Positions 22,414-33,173 of a stretch of DNA of 64,000 nt are shown here, piece after piece; position 1 is the stretch's first letter; each line of letters begins with the position of its first letter. The notes beneath the pieces were generated by a model that searched no databases, had not been told where the DNA came from, and was given only the letters and a program-made list of their open reading frames with translations. This DNA comes from Tulasnella sp. 424 (lineage: Eukaryota; Basidiomycota; Agaricomycetes; Cantharellales; Tulasnellaceae), in the NCBI GenBank assembly GCA_019633425.1, contig WSUB01000092.1, positions 1 to 64,000 on the forward strand. Reading direction: 5' to 3'. The position numbers were made by a program, and so were the translations under genes.

Positions 22414-23882
22414 TTAGTACGTAGCGCCGATTGGACCAAATTTGATATTCGAAAATGTGACCGACGCATTAGGATACTGTGCTTCTAGTCCGTCGGAACT
22501 CCAGAGCTCTGGGAGCATGTCCCACGCGATGCCCCACTCCCTGTGGCGCCAGGAGGCTAGACACTGTCCAGCCAAAGTAGGTTCGCGTCAAGGTCGTCGC
22601 AGGGGCTGAGGATCAGTACCATACCTCCCGCCAGAGCCTTCGATATAGCCGGGAATCCTCCTTTGCATTTGAAGCGAGTAGTCTGGGGCCCGCTTCCTGG
22701 GCATTAACTCAGGTTATTGATACTGAGGGACGAGTTGCAGTAATCATCATTCAGAGAATTCCTAGGCCGCCGACGCCAAGTAGATTGATTGGAGCGTTCG
22801 AAATTACCACACCGTTCTGAACGTAAATGCGACAAACCTCGTTGATGGTTCCGGTGGGAGTACCATTGTCGGTGATGAACTGAGTTACGACTGTGATTTT
22901 CTTCTGGTATCGACAATTTTCCAGGACCAACGCCGTAATAAGAAGGGTTTCTGAGTCGGTCGGCATTGTAGTCGCATCCGTCAGGATCACAGAGACCGCC
23001 GTATCGGTTGCCGTTGGGCGAAGAGGTGCCACAGTCATCGGCGCCCTCCGTGCAGCGGTATTGATCAGAGATAGATGAAGAGTTGTTGGTGGAAATGGAG
23101 TTGACTTGCCAAAGGTCAACTTCCGCACAACATGACCCGTATCGGCCAACTCCGGACGTGGGAGAGGTCGGGACCCGGTCGTATATATTTGGCTCGACTC
23201 AGAAGTGAGACGTCAATGTGCAGTCGGAGGCTTGATGGAAGAGGAATCTCACCACGCCGTTGACAAACTTTAAATCTCTCGGGCACCGGGCATCAGTATC
23301 CCGTGCCGTACTTCGCCCCAGCCAGTTTCCATCCAGCCGATTTGGCCATCCCACCGTCCGCGTACATATCGGAAAAATGGACATCGGCGGCGATCCCACA
23401 GGGTAGATTAGATACATCGACATCGAACGCAACCTCCTCCGCTAGTGGGTTGAACGTTTCGTACGTGTTGTCGTCCTTCATGAGGTAGATTCGACAGCCT
23501 ACGTTTGGGTAGGTGATGATGCTTGCGGGGTGACGAAGCGAAGGGTTACGGAGTTCCCGCTTGTCATGATTCCATAGTTTCCGGCGTGCTCGTCTATTCC
23601 TTCGAGAACGTAGATGCCGTTGCAGGTTGGAAGGTTTGGACACCATTGAGCGTTGGTCCGAACGTTGCCGCTGAAACAGCCATGAGCGTCAACCTGCGTG
23701 TGATACCAGCGCCAGTTGGCATCCAGCACCATTTTGCCCGCCTGAGTGGTGCAACTGTCCCGAGAGACGCATTTCTGCCAGGTGAGCGTTGGATAAACCG
23801 AGGGGATCAGTGAGCCGGGGTGCTGTGCTAGTACCTGGACGAGGAAGCCTGATAGGACAGTAATTAGCCAAGGGTTGAGCAT
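22414..23882 (-). pseudogene. GH7 cellobiohydrolase-like copy 4, broken
   Basis: Starts with a signal peptide (MLNPWLITVLSGFLVQVLA) and reads through PSVYPTLTWQKC and VLDANWRWYH. Frameshifts follow near 23520 (after LRFVTP), near 23305 (two bases missing after YGTGY) and near 22915. The region 22480-22760 is also poorly alignable. The active-site strand is AEVDLWQVNSIS, so Trp is canonical but the acid/base is again Gln. The 3' end (ASVTFSNIKFGPIGATY, then a stop) is a normal GH7 catalytic-domain end without CBM1. It is clearly older and more diverged than copies 2 and 3. Confidence 0.8.
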
Positions 23883-24873
23883 AGTAAGAGATGGCAGCGG
23901 GGAGTGGATTCGATACCTATGATGCTTGGGTTGGTCTTTTCTATCTCCAAAAACTTCACAGGAATTTCGAGACAAAGTGTCTCACACCATTTGAATGAGG
24001 TTTGATAGGTGCTATAAGAAGCTCCTACAAGGCACGTCCTTGTTGCGAGGAGGAAGCGGAGGTTTCTTCGGGGGGAAAAGTCTTGGCAGCACTATGTGGT
24101 TCCTGAGGGAATTTCGTATATTCAGAGCGGAGCGTAGCTTGGGATCCGCATACAGCTTGCACGTCCACTTTTTGGAGGTATGCACAGAAGGGTGGATGTG
24201 CTGGGCCAGCAGAGGTAGGTATTGAATGTTAGGGCTCAGACCCCCTTCTCAGGGTTTCTTCATAAGCCAAATTCGATGTTGCTTTCCGCTACCAGGCTCA
24301 CTGGGCTACGGTTTCGGCCACTGCGACCAATCCGGAAGCCTGCAATCACAAGGTATCTAGGTAGAAATCAACCGTGATCTTGAGTTGGGAGGATTCTAGG
24401 ATTTGATAGCAGGCTCACAACACTCTTGCAGACCGGCCGCGACCCCCTTACTCCCTCCCGAAATATCTTCGAAGCTATAGCGATCCAGGACTCCGGTCAA
24501 TCACTCAGCCATCCTTCCTAAATTAGATGAGATGATTTATTCAGTAAGTCCTATCTCTCTGTAACCCCGCCGGAAGCCTATGCACTCCCTTGAGCGCGTT
24601 TGTTCCGGCCTGCCTCGAGGTGAACGCTACCCGATAGTCTTCCTAATGTCCAAGCTTCTCCCTGCCATTTTAGAATGTCATTACGTCGATGAACGGACAC
24701 TAGCAGTCTTGTGACGGGAGGTGGAGGATAACAAGTCTACGACATGTCCTTTGTCAGCATTGCGTCATGTGTCTCTGTCTCGCTCAGTATATCTCTTCCG
24801 CAGTGCTCAAGCAAAGCACCCCATTCTCGACTTCCTCTCAACCACTCGTAGAGCCCTACAAAAAGCATTCATC
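23883..24873. other. Intergenic stretch, promoter side of two genes
   Basis: Lies upstream of both GH7 copy 4 (minus) and the Rossmann-fold gene (plus). Only short open frames are present. An upstream in-frame ATG at 24721 would add about 50 residues to the Rossmann protein, but they look non-coding. Confidence 0.4.
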
Positions 24874-26246
24874 ATGGCCAACGAACCCTCTTTGATCGGC
24901 TCCGATTTGAAAGCTCTCTCTGTATTCGTGCTCGGTGCAACAGGATACATTGGAGGCTCTGTACTCGTTGGCATCCAGCAACGCTACCCCGAGTTCAACT
25001 ATACCGCTCTTGTTCGAAATCCCAAGGACAATCCTGTACTCGAAGGGATCGGCATCCGCGTCGTCCAAGGATCTCATTCGGATCTCGAACTGATCGAGAA
25101 AGTTGCCGCCCAGCACGATATCGTAGTCAACTGTGCAGACGCTGATGATCTGCCCTTGACCACTGCCATTCTCAAGGGAATGATTGGGAGGTCAAAGAGT
25201 GGGTCATCTCCGCGGAAGCCACTCTTGATCCACACCAGGTGGGTAATGTCTGACCTTGGCCTTCCGGCCAAAGCTCATCTGAATCTCCGCATCTTCAACA
25301 GTGGAACGAGTCTTTTATCCGAGGAGAAACCTATCGGATCCTTCATACCGGGATTCTCCGAGAAGATATATGACGTGAGCGCGGCACTTTTCACCTCCGC
25401 ACATCGTATTTGATGGTCGTCCACCATTTTTAAGGATAACAAAGTCGAAGACATTCGAGGCCTCGGCCCGAAGCAGCCCCATCGTACTATCGACCTACAG
25501 TAAGCTGCGACTCGCTCCGACTCGCACCCCACACGGAAACTAATGTCTATGTCAGAATTTTTGCCGCAGGCGAGGCGGGCTTTGTTGACACTTTCATCAT
25601 CGCCCCTTCAACCATTTACGGGAAAGGACACGGGCCATGCCGTAACCGTGAGTTATCTGTAACGTGCAATGGGTTCCGGAGTCTTAAAGGAATATCTGTT
25701 TTCCAGTTTCGCAACAGGTGAACGGGATGATCCGTACTGGTATGAAGCGCAAGCAAGTTGTTCAGATTGGCTCTGGAACTAACAGTACGACGTTCAACAT
25801 TATCTATGCCCGATTAATCTGACGACCTCCGTTTAGTCTGGAACAATGTTCACGTCGAGGACCTCATGGACCTGTATGGGCTCGTGCTCGAGCTGGGCCT
25901 TTCGGGGAACGCGCCGAGTGATGCCTATGAACGCTTCTTCTTCGGCTCTGCTGGGGAGCATGTTTGGGGCAACGTCGCGAAGGAGCTCTCCAAAATCATG
26001 CACCAGAAGGGATTGGTAGAAACAGCAGAAGTCAAAAGCATTGCTTTGGAAGAGGAGAAGAGCCTTCTCGCAACTGCGACCAACTCCAGGTCTGTCGCAA
26101 ATCGCGGGTTCGCCTTGGGGTGGAAGCCTTCTAGGGCGAGTTTGGTGGAGACTCTGCCACTCGAGGTTGAATGGACCGTTGAACAGATGAAAGATGGCTC
26201 GAAGGCTCCTAACGCCCCTATCCCCTACGGTATGGAGGATAAGTAA
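24874..26246 (+). CDS. NAD(P)-binding Rossmann-fold protein (epimerase/NmrA-like SDR)
   Basis: The N-terminus SVFVLGATGYIGGSVLVGI contains the GxxGxxG dinucleotide-binding motif of atypical short-chain dehydrogenases. Five short introns join in phase: the splice at 25238 gives HTSGTSLLSEE, and later exons give PSTIYGKGHG and VQIGSGTN-WNNVHVEDLMDLY, which resemble the substrate-side segments of epimerase-like proteins. The last exon ends at 26246 after PYGMEDK. I prefer the start at 24874 (MANEPSLIG) because the Rossmann strand begins shortly after it. The substrate is unknown. The neighbour on the opposite strand is an FAD oxidoreductase, about 190 bp away end to end. Confidence 0.8.
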
Positions 26247-26435
26247 CAGCATAGTAGTAATAAATGAATATCTTGATTGTTGATATGCATCCTGCACAAT
26301 GGATCTTTTGCTGGAGCCTGACTTCTTGCATTTCAATTTCCCCCCAGAAATTTACCCGAGCTCGTTATGCTACAACGTCAAATAGTCCGAATACCAGTGC
26401 ACACAAATTTCCAAGCAAAGCCTGCCGAAACACTT

Positions 26436-28044
26436 TCAAGGCATGAGCGCCGAGATGTCCGCGGAAATAGCTTTTCCATCCAGCATCAGTTCTGCCTGTA
26501 AAGAGCGAGCTGAACGTCAGCAGGATATGATGAAGGGCTTTAGGAGTAGGTTCATACCAGGACTTTCCCAGTGCCAGGTCCATTGTTGATGCCCCAGACC
26601 TGATGACCGCTCGCGATCCAAAGACTTATGAGACAGCGCGAGTAATTAGACTCCCTCCGATTCCGGGTCGAAAATGTACTTACCCCTCCCCAAATTTGCC
26701 GATAACGGGATCACCAGTTTTGCCAGAATTCGGTCGGTAGCAAGCCTGCGCTGCCTGTAGAGTTGCCTTGTTTCCGTCAACGTCAAGGAAATCTGGAGAT
26801 ACGTATGCAGCATAATTTTTGAGCTTTTGAACTATTTCGTCCGTTGCTTTCACCTGACTACACTTCTCCGGTAGAGGGTCGTCGGAGCTAGACCCACCAC
26901 CACAGACGTAGACGGAGCCATCGGAGCGAGGATATACTTCGGGTTCTCCGTACACACCCGAGGGCAGCTTAAGTACTGTGAAGAGCGCGTGACTTGATAT
27001 GGGAGCAGACCCCGGAGCGGGTCGGATGATGATCGAGTTTGAGCAGGTGCTTTGGGGTTAAGCGAGGGTGAGTCACAGGGTCTCAAGCATGAGGTCCGCG
27101 ACGCACCTTGGTTGTACATTCGCTGCTGGACCGGCCTTGTCTCCAAGTAGCTTCTTCGCCAGTCGACCGGTCCAGGGCCCAGCGGCGAATATCACATCAG
27201 TCGCAATGAAGGTGATCCTATCTCCATTGTCCGCCACAGCTACGACCTCTCGGGTTCCATCCCCTTTCTCGTGCAGCTCGGTGACCGTTGCAATTGAAAT
27301 CTGCACCCCTTTCTCCTTGGCCGCATCGGCTAGGACGGCAGTGAAGACTCCAGGAGTGACTTGTGCTGTGGTATCGGTTGTACCAGCTAAGCTAGGATGG
27401 CCGATTCTTCGTTAGCACGAGAACGATCCTCGCCGAATTCTCCCGAACAACTTACGAGCACTTGGTCACACTCTTCAGCCACTCTCCAGCGTCAGGTACT
27501 TGTTTCGTCCTTCCTCTCTTGGAGTCGATCTCTACGTTCATGGTGGTCAACCGCCGATAAGCCCACTTTGACTCGCCGTCGAACTCGTCCGAAAGTTGTT
27601 CATGGAGCTTGAATGAAAGTTGAGCCAAGGATGCAGTCCGAACGTTGTGCCAGTCCTTCGCTAAGAAGCCACCAGCTTTCCCAGAAGCTCTAAAAGAATG
27701 CGTTGAACGGTTCGCTGGATGGGTTCGTCCTCTGAAGTTACACACCCACGCACCCTGCAGCAATCGAACTCCCTTCGAAAAGATGGATCTTGGTAGACCC
27801 AATCTGGTAAAGAACATATTTAACAATCTATGCTAGATCTTTCATATAGAGCTGACCTTTGGGTGGCGAGATAGATAATATCTAAACGGGTCTGTGAAAT
27901 TAATGTTATGGGCGGCACAGCTAAGAAGAAACCGACGCACGCAGTGCATGTGCCAATTATTCCTCCCCTGCACGTGATGGTCAGAGAGCTGAGCTACGGT
28001 GAACGTTGCGCGACTGACCCAATGATAGCGATGGATTTTGACAT
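26436..28044 (-). CDS. FAD-dependent oxidoreductase, amine/amino-acid oxidase (DAO) type
   Basis: The first exon (MSKSIAIIG) joins through two small introns to GGGIIGTCTAYYLSRHPK, a clear FAD-binding GxGxxG. Next come IHLFEGSSIAAGASGKAGGF, then a central part ending in DVIFAAGPWTGRLAKKLLG, and the C-terminal ASGHQVWGINNGPGTGKV characteristic of DAO-family enzymes. A last intron gives AELMLDGKAISADISALMP and a stop at 26436-26438. Such proteins oxidise amino acids or other amines, with oxygen making hydrogen peroxide. The substrate here is not evident. All joins keep frame, so the gene looks intact. A broken copy of its 5' half lies at 32720-33173. Confidence 0.8.
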
Positions 28045-30200
28045 CGTAAGTTGAGCGTCCTGACTTGATGGGAAGAAGCCGAGATGGTGGCTGGGTGAAC
28101 TTTGTTCGGGTCGATTTCCGAACCGAACTAACGAGCCAAATAGATCCAAGCAGTTTAGTTCCCGATTCCCTTTGCACCCCTGTTGCCTGTGACTCGAGGG
28201 AGTCTGTCTTAAAGTCAGCAAACCTTATACTCCAACTAATTGGAACGGTCGTTATACTAAATTAAATTCCACGCTTCATTGAAACTCTAAAGAACCTCGT
28301 CATTTCACGCCGCAGAAGTAATCCCGTGCCTGCGCCCTCTCGCATTCCGCAGAAACTAAGCCCCTGCAAAGAAGAGAGCCGACCCGGCATCGCCATAATC
28401 CATTGTGTATCGTAGATATGTTCGGTCAATCGTCGACAGACCAACCGCCCACGGCATCCGCTTTTGGTCAAAGCGCGTTTGACCAAGCCTTCCAGGGAAC
28501 ACCACTTTTTGGAGGGTCAGGAGTTGCAACCTTGGGCAGGTCAAATTTTCAACTACCCCAGTATCGAAAGTAAGTATTTAATCCTTAGGCGCTTTATACG
28601 GATTACTCATGTTTGTCTAAGAATCGATTCATTGCCTCCAGAATTGCTCTCAGTCATTTTCCTGGAGGCTATGCCCCATTACGACTGGAGACACAGCATC
28701 CCCTTTGATCAAGAGAGATTTCGTGACCCACTATTACTCGTGTGCCGGGGCTGGCGGGACGTCGTCAACTCCACACCCGAAATGTGGTCAGTCATATACA
28801 TCGACATGAGAAGTCAACCGGGTGCCGTTCGACGACTGGTGGAGATGGCAAAGTCTTCAAGCTTGGATGTACACATATCCAAATTCAGGACATGGATTAA
28901 AGAAGATGAGGAGGACACTTTCAAGGCAGCCGTCGCCACCGCTGCTCTCAAAGCTGACCAATGGGGTACCCTTGTACTGAGTGGGCATTTTCCCGAAGTA
29001 CAGGAGCTATACGAGTGGATGCCTCACTCTCTACCGGGGCTTCACTCTGCTATGATTCATATTCAGCTTGAATCTAACCCCAACGTGTGGGTGCCGTCCA
29101 TCTCGGCCCCCAAACTCCGCAACCTCGTCGTTAGGGGTGACAGCCAGTTCACCTTTGCAGATTGCCCGGAACTCCGGGAGTTAGAATTGGTCGAACTCTC
29201 CAAATACTGGGGAAGTCCGGATGTGGTTTGGGCCGACAACGCGCAAAGCTACTTCGCCCGGCTTTCCGGCGCTTGTCCTTGCCTTGAACATCTCACATTC
29301 GACTTGACGTATTTGAAAATTCAGAATCACGATCCGGGAGAAGACGTTCCAAACCTGCCTAGTTCAACCTGGCCATCCTTCCCCCGACTCCAGGTAATAT
29401 CGTTCAAATATTCAACATCCTCGATTATCGATTACTTCCTACGGCACCTGAGCACCTCGAATCCTTCTATCCTAAAATTCACTCGAGTAGACTGCGAGGA
29501 ATACAGGCCTTCCAGGCAGCTGCGTATCCCCCCCCTGTCGTTTCCTCCAACTGTACGGGCAGCCACTACACGACATCACACTGTTCCTCAGCAGCTTCAG
29601 CGACTTGTCTGGAGCTCTAGTCCAGGTGGCCGATACCACAGCAGCACTTGGCTTCACAACTGAGCGGGACCTTCGCCCACGATCACTGAGGTTGATCAAC
29701 AACACCGAGGAGCAGATGGAGCGGGTTGAGCAAATCAAGGATGATTGGGGATGGATATCGTCGAATACAAGAGTTCGGTGGTATTTTCCGGGAAGCACTC
29801 TGAAGGAAGGGGTTGAAGGAATTGGAGTTGGTAAAGCAATAGTCTACGCGTGTCAAGCCCTCGCGTCCGCGTCCAGGTATGTCAACTTGAATAAGGAATC
29901 GGATTTGACTTTAAACATCTGGACCGAGCAGCAAAAGATGGCTGAACGACAACCCAAATCTGGGGACAAGACAACAGGTGGAAGTTATTCTGTCGATTTT
30001 GTTGGACGTTTGCAACTAGCACAAAGGGTTCGGTTCGATGTTTCGCTGAAATTATTGGCAGGAATGAAATCTACCTTCAACATACTATCGAGGAACCGAC
30101 AACTTTCTTGGATGAAATGTATCAAATTTTGTCTGATGCAACTCCGTGGTGACTCCCGATGCTTTACACCTGGATGCGTATCCAAGTGGATTTTATCATC
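27430..30200. repeat. Segmental duplication, block 1 (FAD gene 5' half plus F-box gene 1)
   Basis: Matches 32770-35380 in the same orientation, including the roughly 370-bp spacer between the two genes. The offset between blocks is about 5.1 kb. The NmrA-like gene at 31264-32517 lies between the blocks. Confidence 0.75.
28418..30019 (+). pseudogene. F-box gene 1 with FG-repeat N-terminus, frameshifted
   Basis: Close paralogue of the gene at 33549. The first exon begins MFGQSSTDQPPTASAFGQ and has four FG dipeptides. After an intron comes a typical F-box start, IDSLPPELLSVIFLEAMPHY, followed by VCRGWRDVV-STPEMWSVIYID, then a repeat-poor leucine-rich region. At 29528-29535 there is a run of eight C. 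Compared with the paralogue the frame shifts here, and the downstream part (SGALVQVADTTAALGFTTER) continues in another frame. The final exon, after a splice near 29878, ends in SILLDVCN and a stop at 30017-30019, exactly as in the paralogue. Without the frameshift it would be a full-length F-box protein. A homopolymer sequencing error is an alternative to true inactivation. Confidence 0.75.
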
Positions 30201-30272
30201 TGGTTTTACAAGCTCCTCGTAGCCCTCACCTCATCGCGTGGCCCATGACGAGGTCGGGGAATTTCTATTCGA

Positions 30273-30830
30273 TTAGACATCACCCAGATTAGTGCTAAAC
30301 TCACGCATCGACATATCGAACCCCGGAAAGCGAACGGTGCTGACACCAGGTAACGGAAACGCCCGAAAGCGGTAGGCCGTTTGATTTGTGACGATCCATA
30401 GTAGCGGAAAGATGTTAAGCGACGTCGAAGATCGAGATGGTACTCTGAAATCGACCCAACGGGAATGGACGGCGATAACGGCTGAGCGTGCCTGGCACTT
30501 GCAAGCTTCCCGAAGATCACCCGAAGGCTTGAAGACTTCAGCTACCCAGCGAGCGGCTCCAAGCCCATACTCCGCAGGATCTTTTCGATGCACAGGCTAA
30601 CGTTGTGGGCTAGAGGCCTGCAATGGCCGTCCGCCAGTGTTGGTAAACGAGATAACACACAGGCGAGCCGTACGATTTGCATATGTCCAGGGACGTTTTT
30701 GGATTGATGTCTGGAATGACGTGTTCGGAACTGCCTGGTTATTCAGCAAGCCATTCTTGGACTTCGGCGAATTGGAGCGGTCCCGTCGAGCTGCTACTTC
30801 CCCAGTCCGGAGATTCCACTGACAAATCAA
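30273..30830 (-). pseudogene. Possible decayed gene of unknown family
   Basis: Two minus-strand frames (30597-30830 and 30273-30593) lie end to end. Another frame at about 30765-30830 reads VFDLSVESPDWGSSSS and FAEVQEWLAE before a stop. The composition looks protein-like but no family is recognised and no clean intron links the pieces. It falls outside the F-box/FAD duplication. Confidence 0.2.
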
Positions 30831-31180
30831 AGACTGCGAAATTTGAAACTTATTTGTGCTTTGTAATGTTGATTGTAATGTGAGTGAGCCAAGAGATCTG
30901 TGGAAAGGTCTTAGCTACGCTGTGGTTCGAACGAACAACCCATCAGGACAAACCACGTTTGTAAGCCGTGATGACGTACACTGAATTACTACAACTTGCA
31001 CAGTTCGATGAGTAACGGACGAGCTCTGCAGATCATAATTTGAAAGCGCCTCCACCTATCCCTCTACTGTCTGAACTATGGAGAGCAATTGTGACTCGAG
31101 AGTCTCGATAATTAATCAGCCGTTCCGTCTGCGGGGCGTCCCTACGGAGACACTTTCAAAGAGGTTGTTTGACTTGAAGG

Positions 31181-31187
31181 TATAAAG
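31181..31187 (+). promoter_or_regulatory. TATA box of the NmrA-like gene
   Basis: TATAAAG lies 77-83 bp upstream of the ATG at 31264, the usual distance in fungal genes with a TATA box. A pyrimidine-rich leader follows. Confidence 0.5.
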
Positions 31188-31263
31188 TCTGAGACGACAG
31201 TACGGACGGTTCTTCAATCCCTCTCTCAATCTCAGCAATTTTTTCGTATTCTTCGCAGATACA

Positions 31264-32517
31264 ATGGCTCCCAGCGCAATCAACGTTGTCGTCGCCGGTG
31301 GAACAGGTGACCTAGGTACGGCACGCCAGACCTGGACTTCGTTTCCCCGTGTTTCTGATCAACTTTAACATAGGCAAGCATATTTCCAAGAATCTGCTGT
31401 CCACAGTATACCGCCCCAATCAAGTCAACCGAGTGGTTGTCCTGTCGCGAGACGATTCCTCGCCCATCGCCCAAGAACTCAAAGCACTCGGCGCAGAAAT
31501 CCACACAGGTCCCGTAACAACAGATACTCTCAAGGGTATAGATGTTGTGATCAATGCGTGGGGTTTCACGGTTCCGGGGGACATCAAGAACGCCTTGGTC
31601 AAGACTGCTGTGGAAGCTGGCGTGAAGGTCTACTTCCCCAGCGAATTTGGAGTGTAAGTTCCTCCTATCCGTATACCCCCATCCACAATTTCTGTCATAG
31701 TGTTGACTATGTGTTATGAGCAGTGAACCTCATTTACTCGACATCGAAGCGAAGATATTTCAAAGCAAAGTTGCGCAAGCCAACTACGCCCGTGAAGTCG
31801 GGAAAGGCAGCCTCAAAGTCATCGAACTCTACAATGGAGGCTTTTTGGGTCAAATCGGTCTATATGCGGTACGTATTTCTCGCAAGGGCGACACACGACT
31901 CCTAGAGGGCTTGTCGAGCTGATCGGAGTCGACGGAATGATAGCCTGCGATCGGCATAGACATTCCAAACAGGACCGTCACCTCGGTTGGCGAAGGCTCT
32001 GCCACAGTTCGTGTTAGCCTCACTTCCGAAAGGGATATTGCCTACTCCGCCGTTCGGTTGGCCATTCGCGCTGCTCAGGTAAATGGGTCAGCTCGATTGT
32101 TGAGTGGTCAGATGAGACTGATCGTGTGTTATAGGATCCTTCGTCTGTCGCGGACCAGGTCCGGATCAGTGGCACGAGTACCTCCTGGTCTCACCTGGCC
32201 GAGCTCTTGAGCAAGGAAACTGGTGCAGAGTTTGAGGTGAAGGAGGTTAGTGATGCCCCCTTCAGGGAGAAAATTGAGGAGGGAGACTTCGTTGCTGCCT
32301 TGAGGTACGCAAGCTTCTAGTGTGCTGCACATCATTGCTTCGGTTTTGACCATCCCGTCTCTCGTGTTCACCCGGGAACAGATACTCTTATGGAAAAGGC
32401 CATGTAGATCTGACAACTGGTACATCGAACGAATTAGTCAATCCCGGAGAAGAGTTGTGGAAATGGGAGACGGTGGAAGAATACGTGAAGAAAACAAAAG
32501 GTCTTTCTGCTGCTTAA
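31264..32517 (+). CDS. NmrA-like / isoflavone-reductase-type NAD(P)-binding protein
   Basis: Exon 1 (MAPSAINVVVAGGTGDLG) encodes the GxxGxxG NAD(P)-binding loop and is followed by an intron. The next exon reads GIDVVINAWGFTVPGDIKNA, then VKVYFPSEFGV, the FPSEFG block typical of isoflavone-reductase/NmrA-like proteins. Further exons (IELYNGGFLGQIGLYA, VTSVGEGSATVRVSLTSERD, ISGTSTSWSHLAELLSKETG) complete a protein of about 320 residues ending at 32517. Such proteins reduce aromatic or other small substrates or act as redox sensors. Which role applies here is open. It sits between the two halves of a segmental duplication but was not itself duplicated. Confidence 0.8.
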
Positions 32518-32719
32518 GCTGACTAGAGACAATGGCTGTACCTTTATGAAGCGATATTGAACATATGGCCTTAGACTTTAAAAGATGTTGTGTTGCGCAC
32601 TCGGCGCCCATTCAAACCCCACAGGTCGAAGCGCCTGGTTGAACTTTCCTCGACCCAAGGTACTATCACTCAGGCGTCCGACCCATCATGCCACTGAATG
32701 TGTCCTGTCTCACCTGAAC

Positions 32720-33173
32720 AGTTCAGATCCAATCAAGCGAGAATTTATCTGAGTCGACCAAGGAAAAACTATCCCTCTCTGATTCTCTTGAACAACTAAC
32801 GAGCACTTGGTCACACTCTTCAGCCACTCTCCAGCCTCCGGAATTCCCTTTGTTCGGCCTCTCTTGGAGTCGATCTCTACGTTCACGATCGTCAACCGTT
32901 GAACGGTTCGCTGGATGGGTTCGTCCTCTGGAGTTACACACCCACGCAGTTGCAGCAATCGAACGCTTTAAAAAAGATGGATCTTGGTGGACCAAATCTG
33001 GTCAAAAACATACTGAGTAATCTATGCCAGATCTCTCATCTTGCGAAGTTAGCGTTTTGGGCTGCAAAAGTGAGCACAGTGTGCCAATTATTCTCCCTTG
33101 CACGTGGTGATCAGAGAGCCGAACTACGGTAAATTTGTCCGAATGACCCAATGATAGCGATAGATTTTGACAT
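32720..33173 (-). pseudogene. Broken duplicate of the FAD-oxidoreductase 5' half
   Basis: Begins with the same first exon sequence as the gene at 28044 (MSKSIAIIG) and keeps the flanking introns. The sequence then jumps from within the third intron directly to NVEIDSKRGRTK, losing the exon that holds AAGASGKAGGF. Everything after VTKCS is missing. It cannot encode an enzyme and marks the edge of the segmental duplication. Confidence 0.8.
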
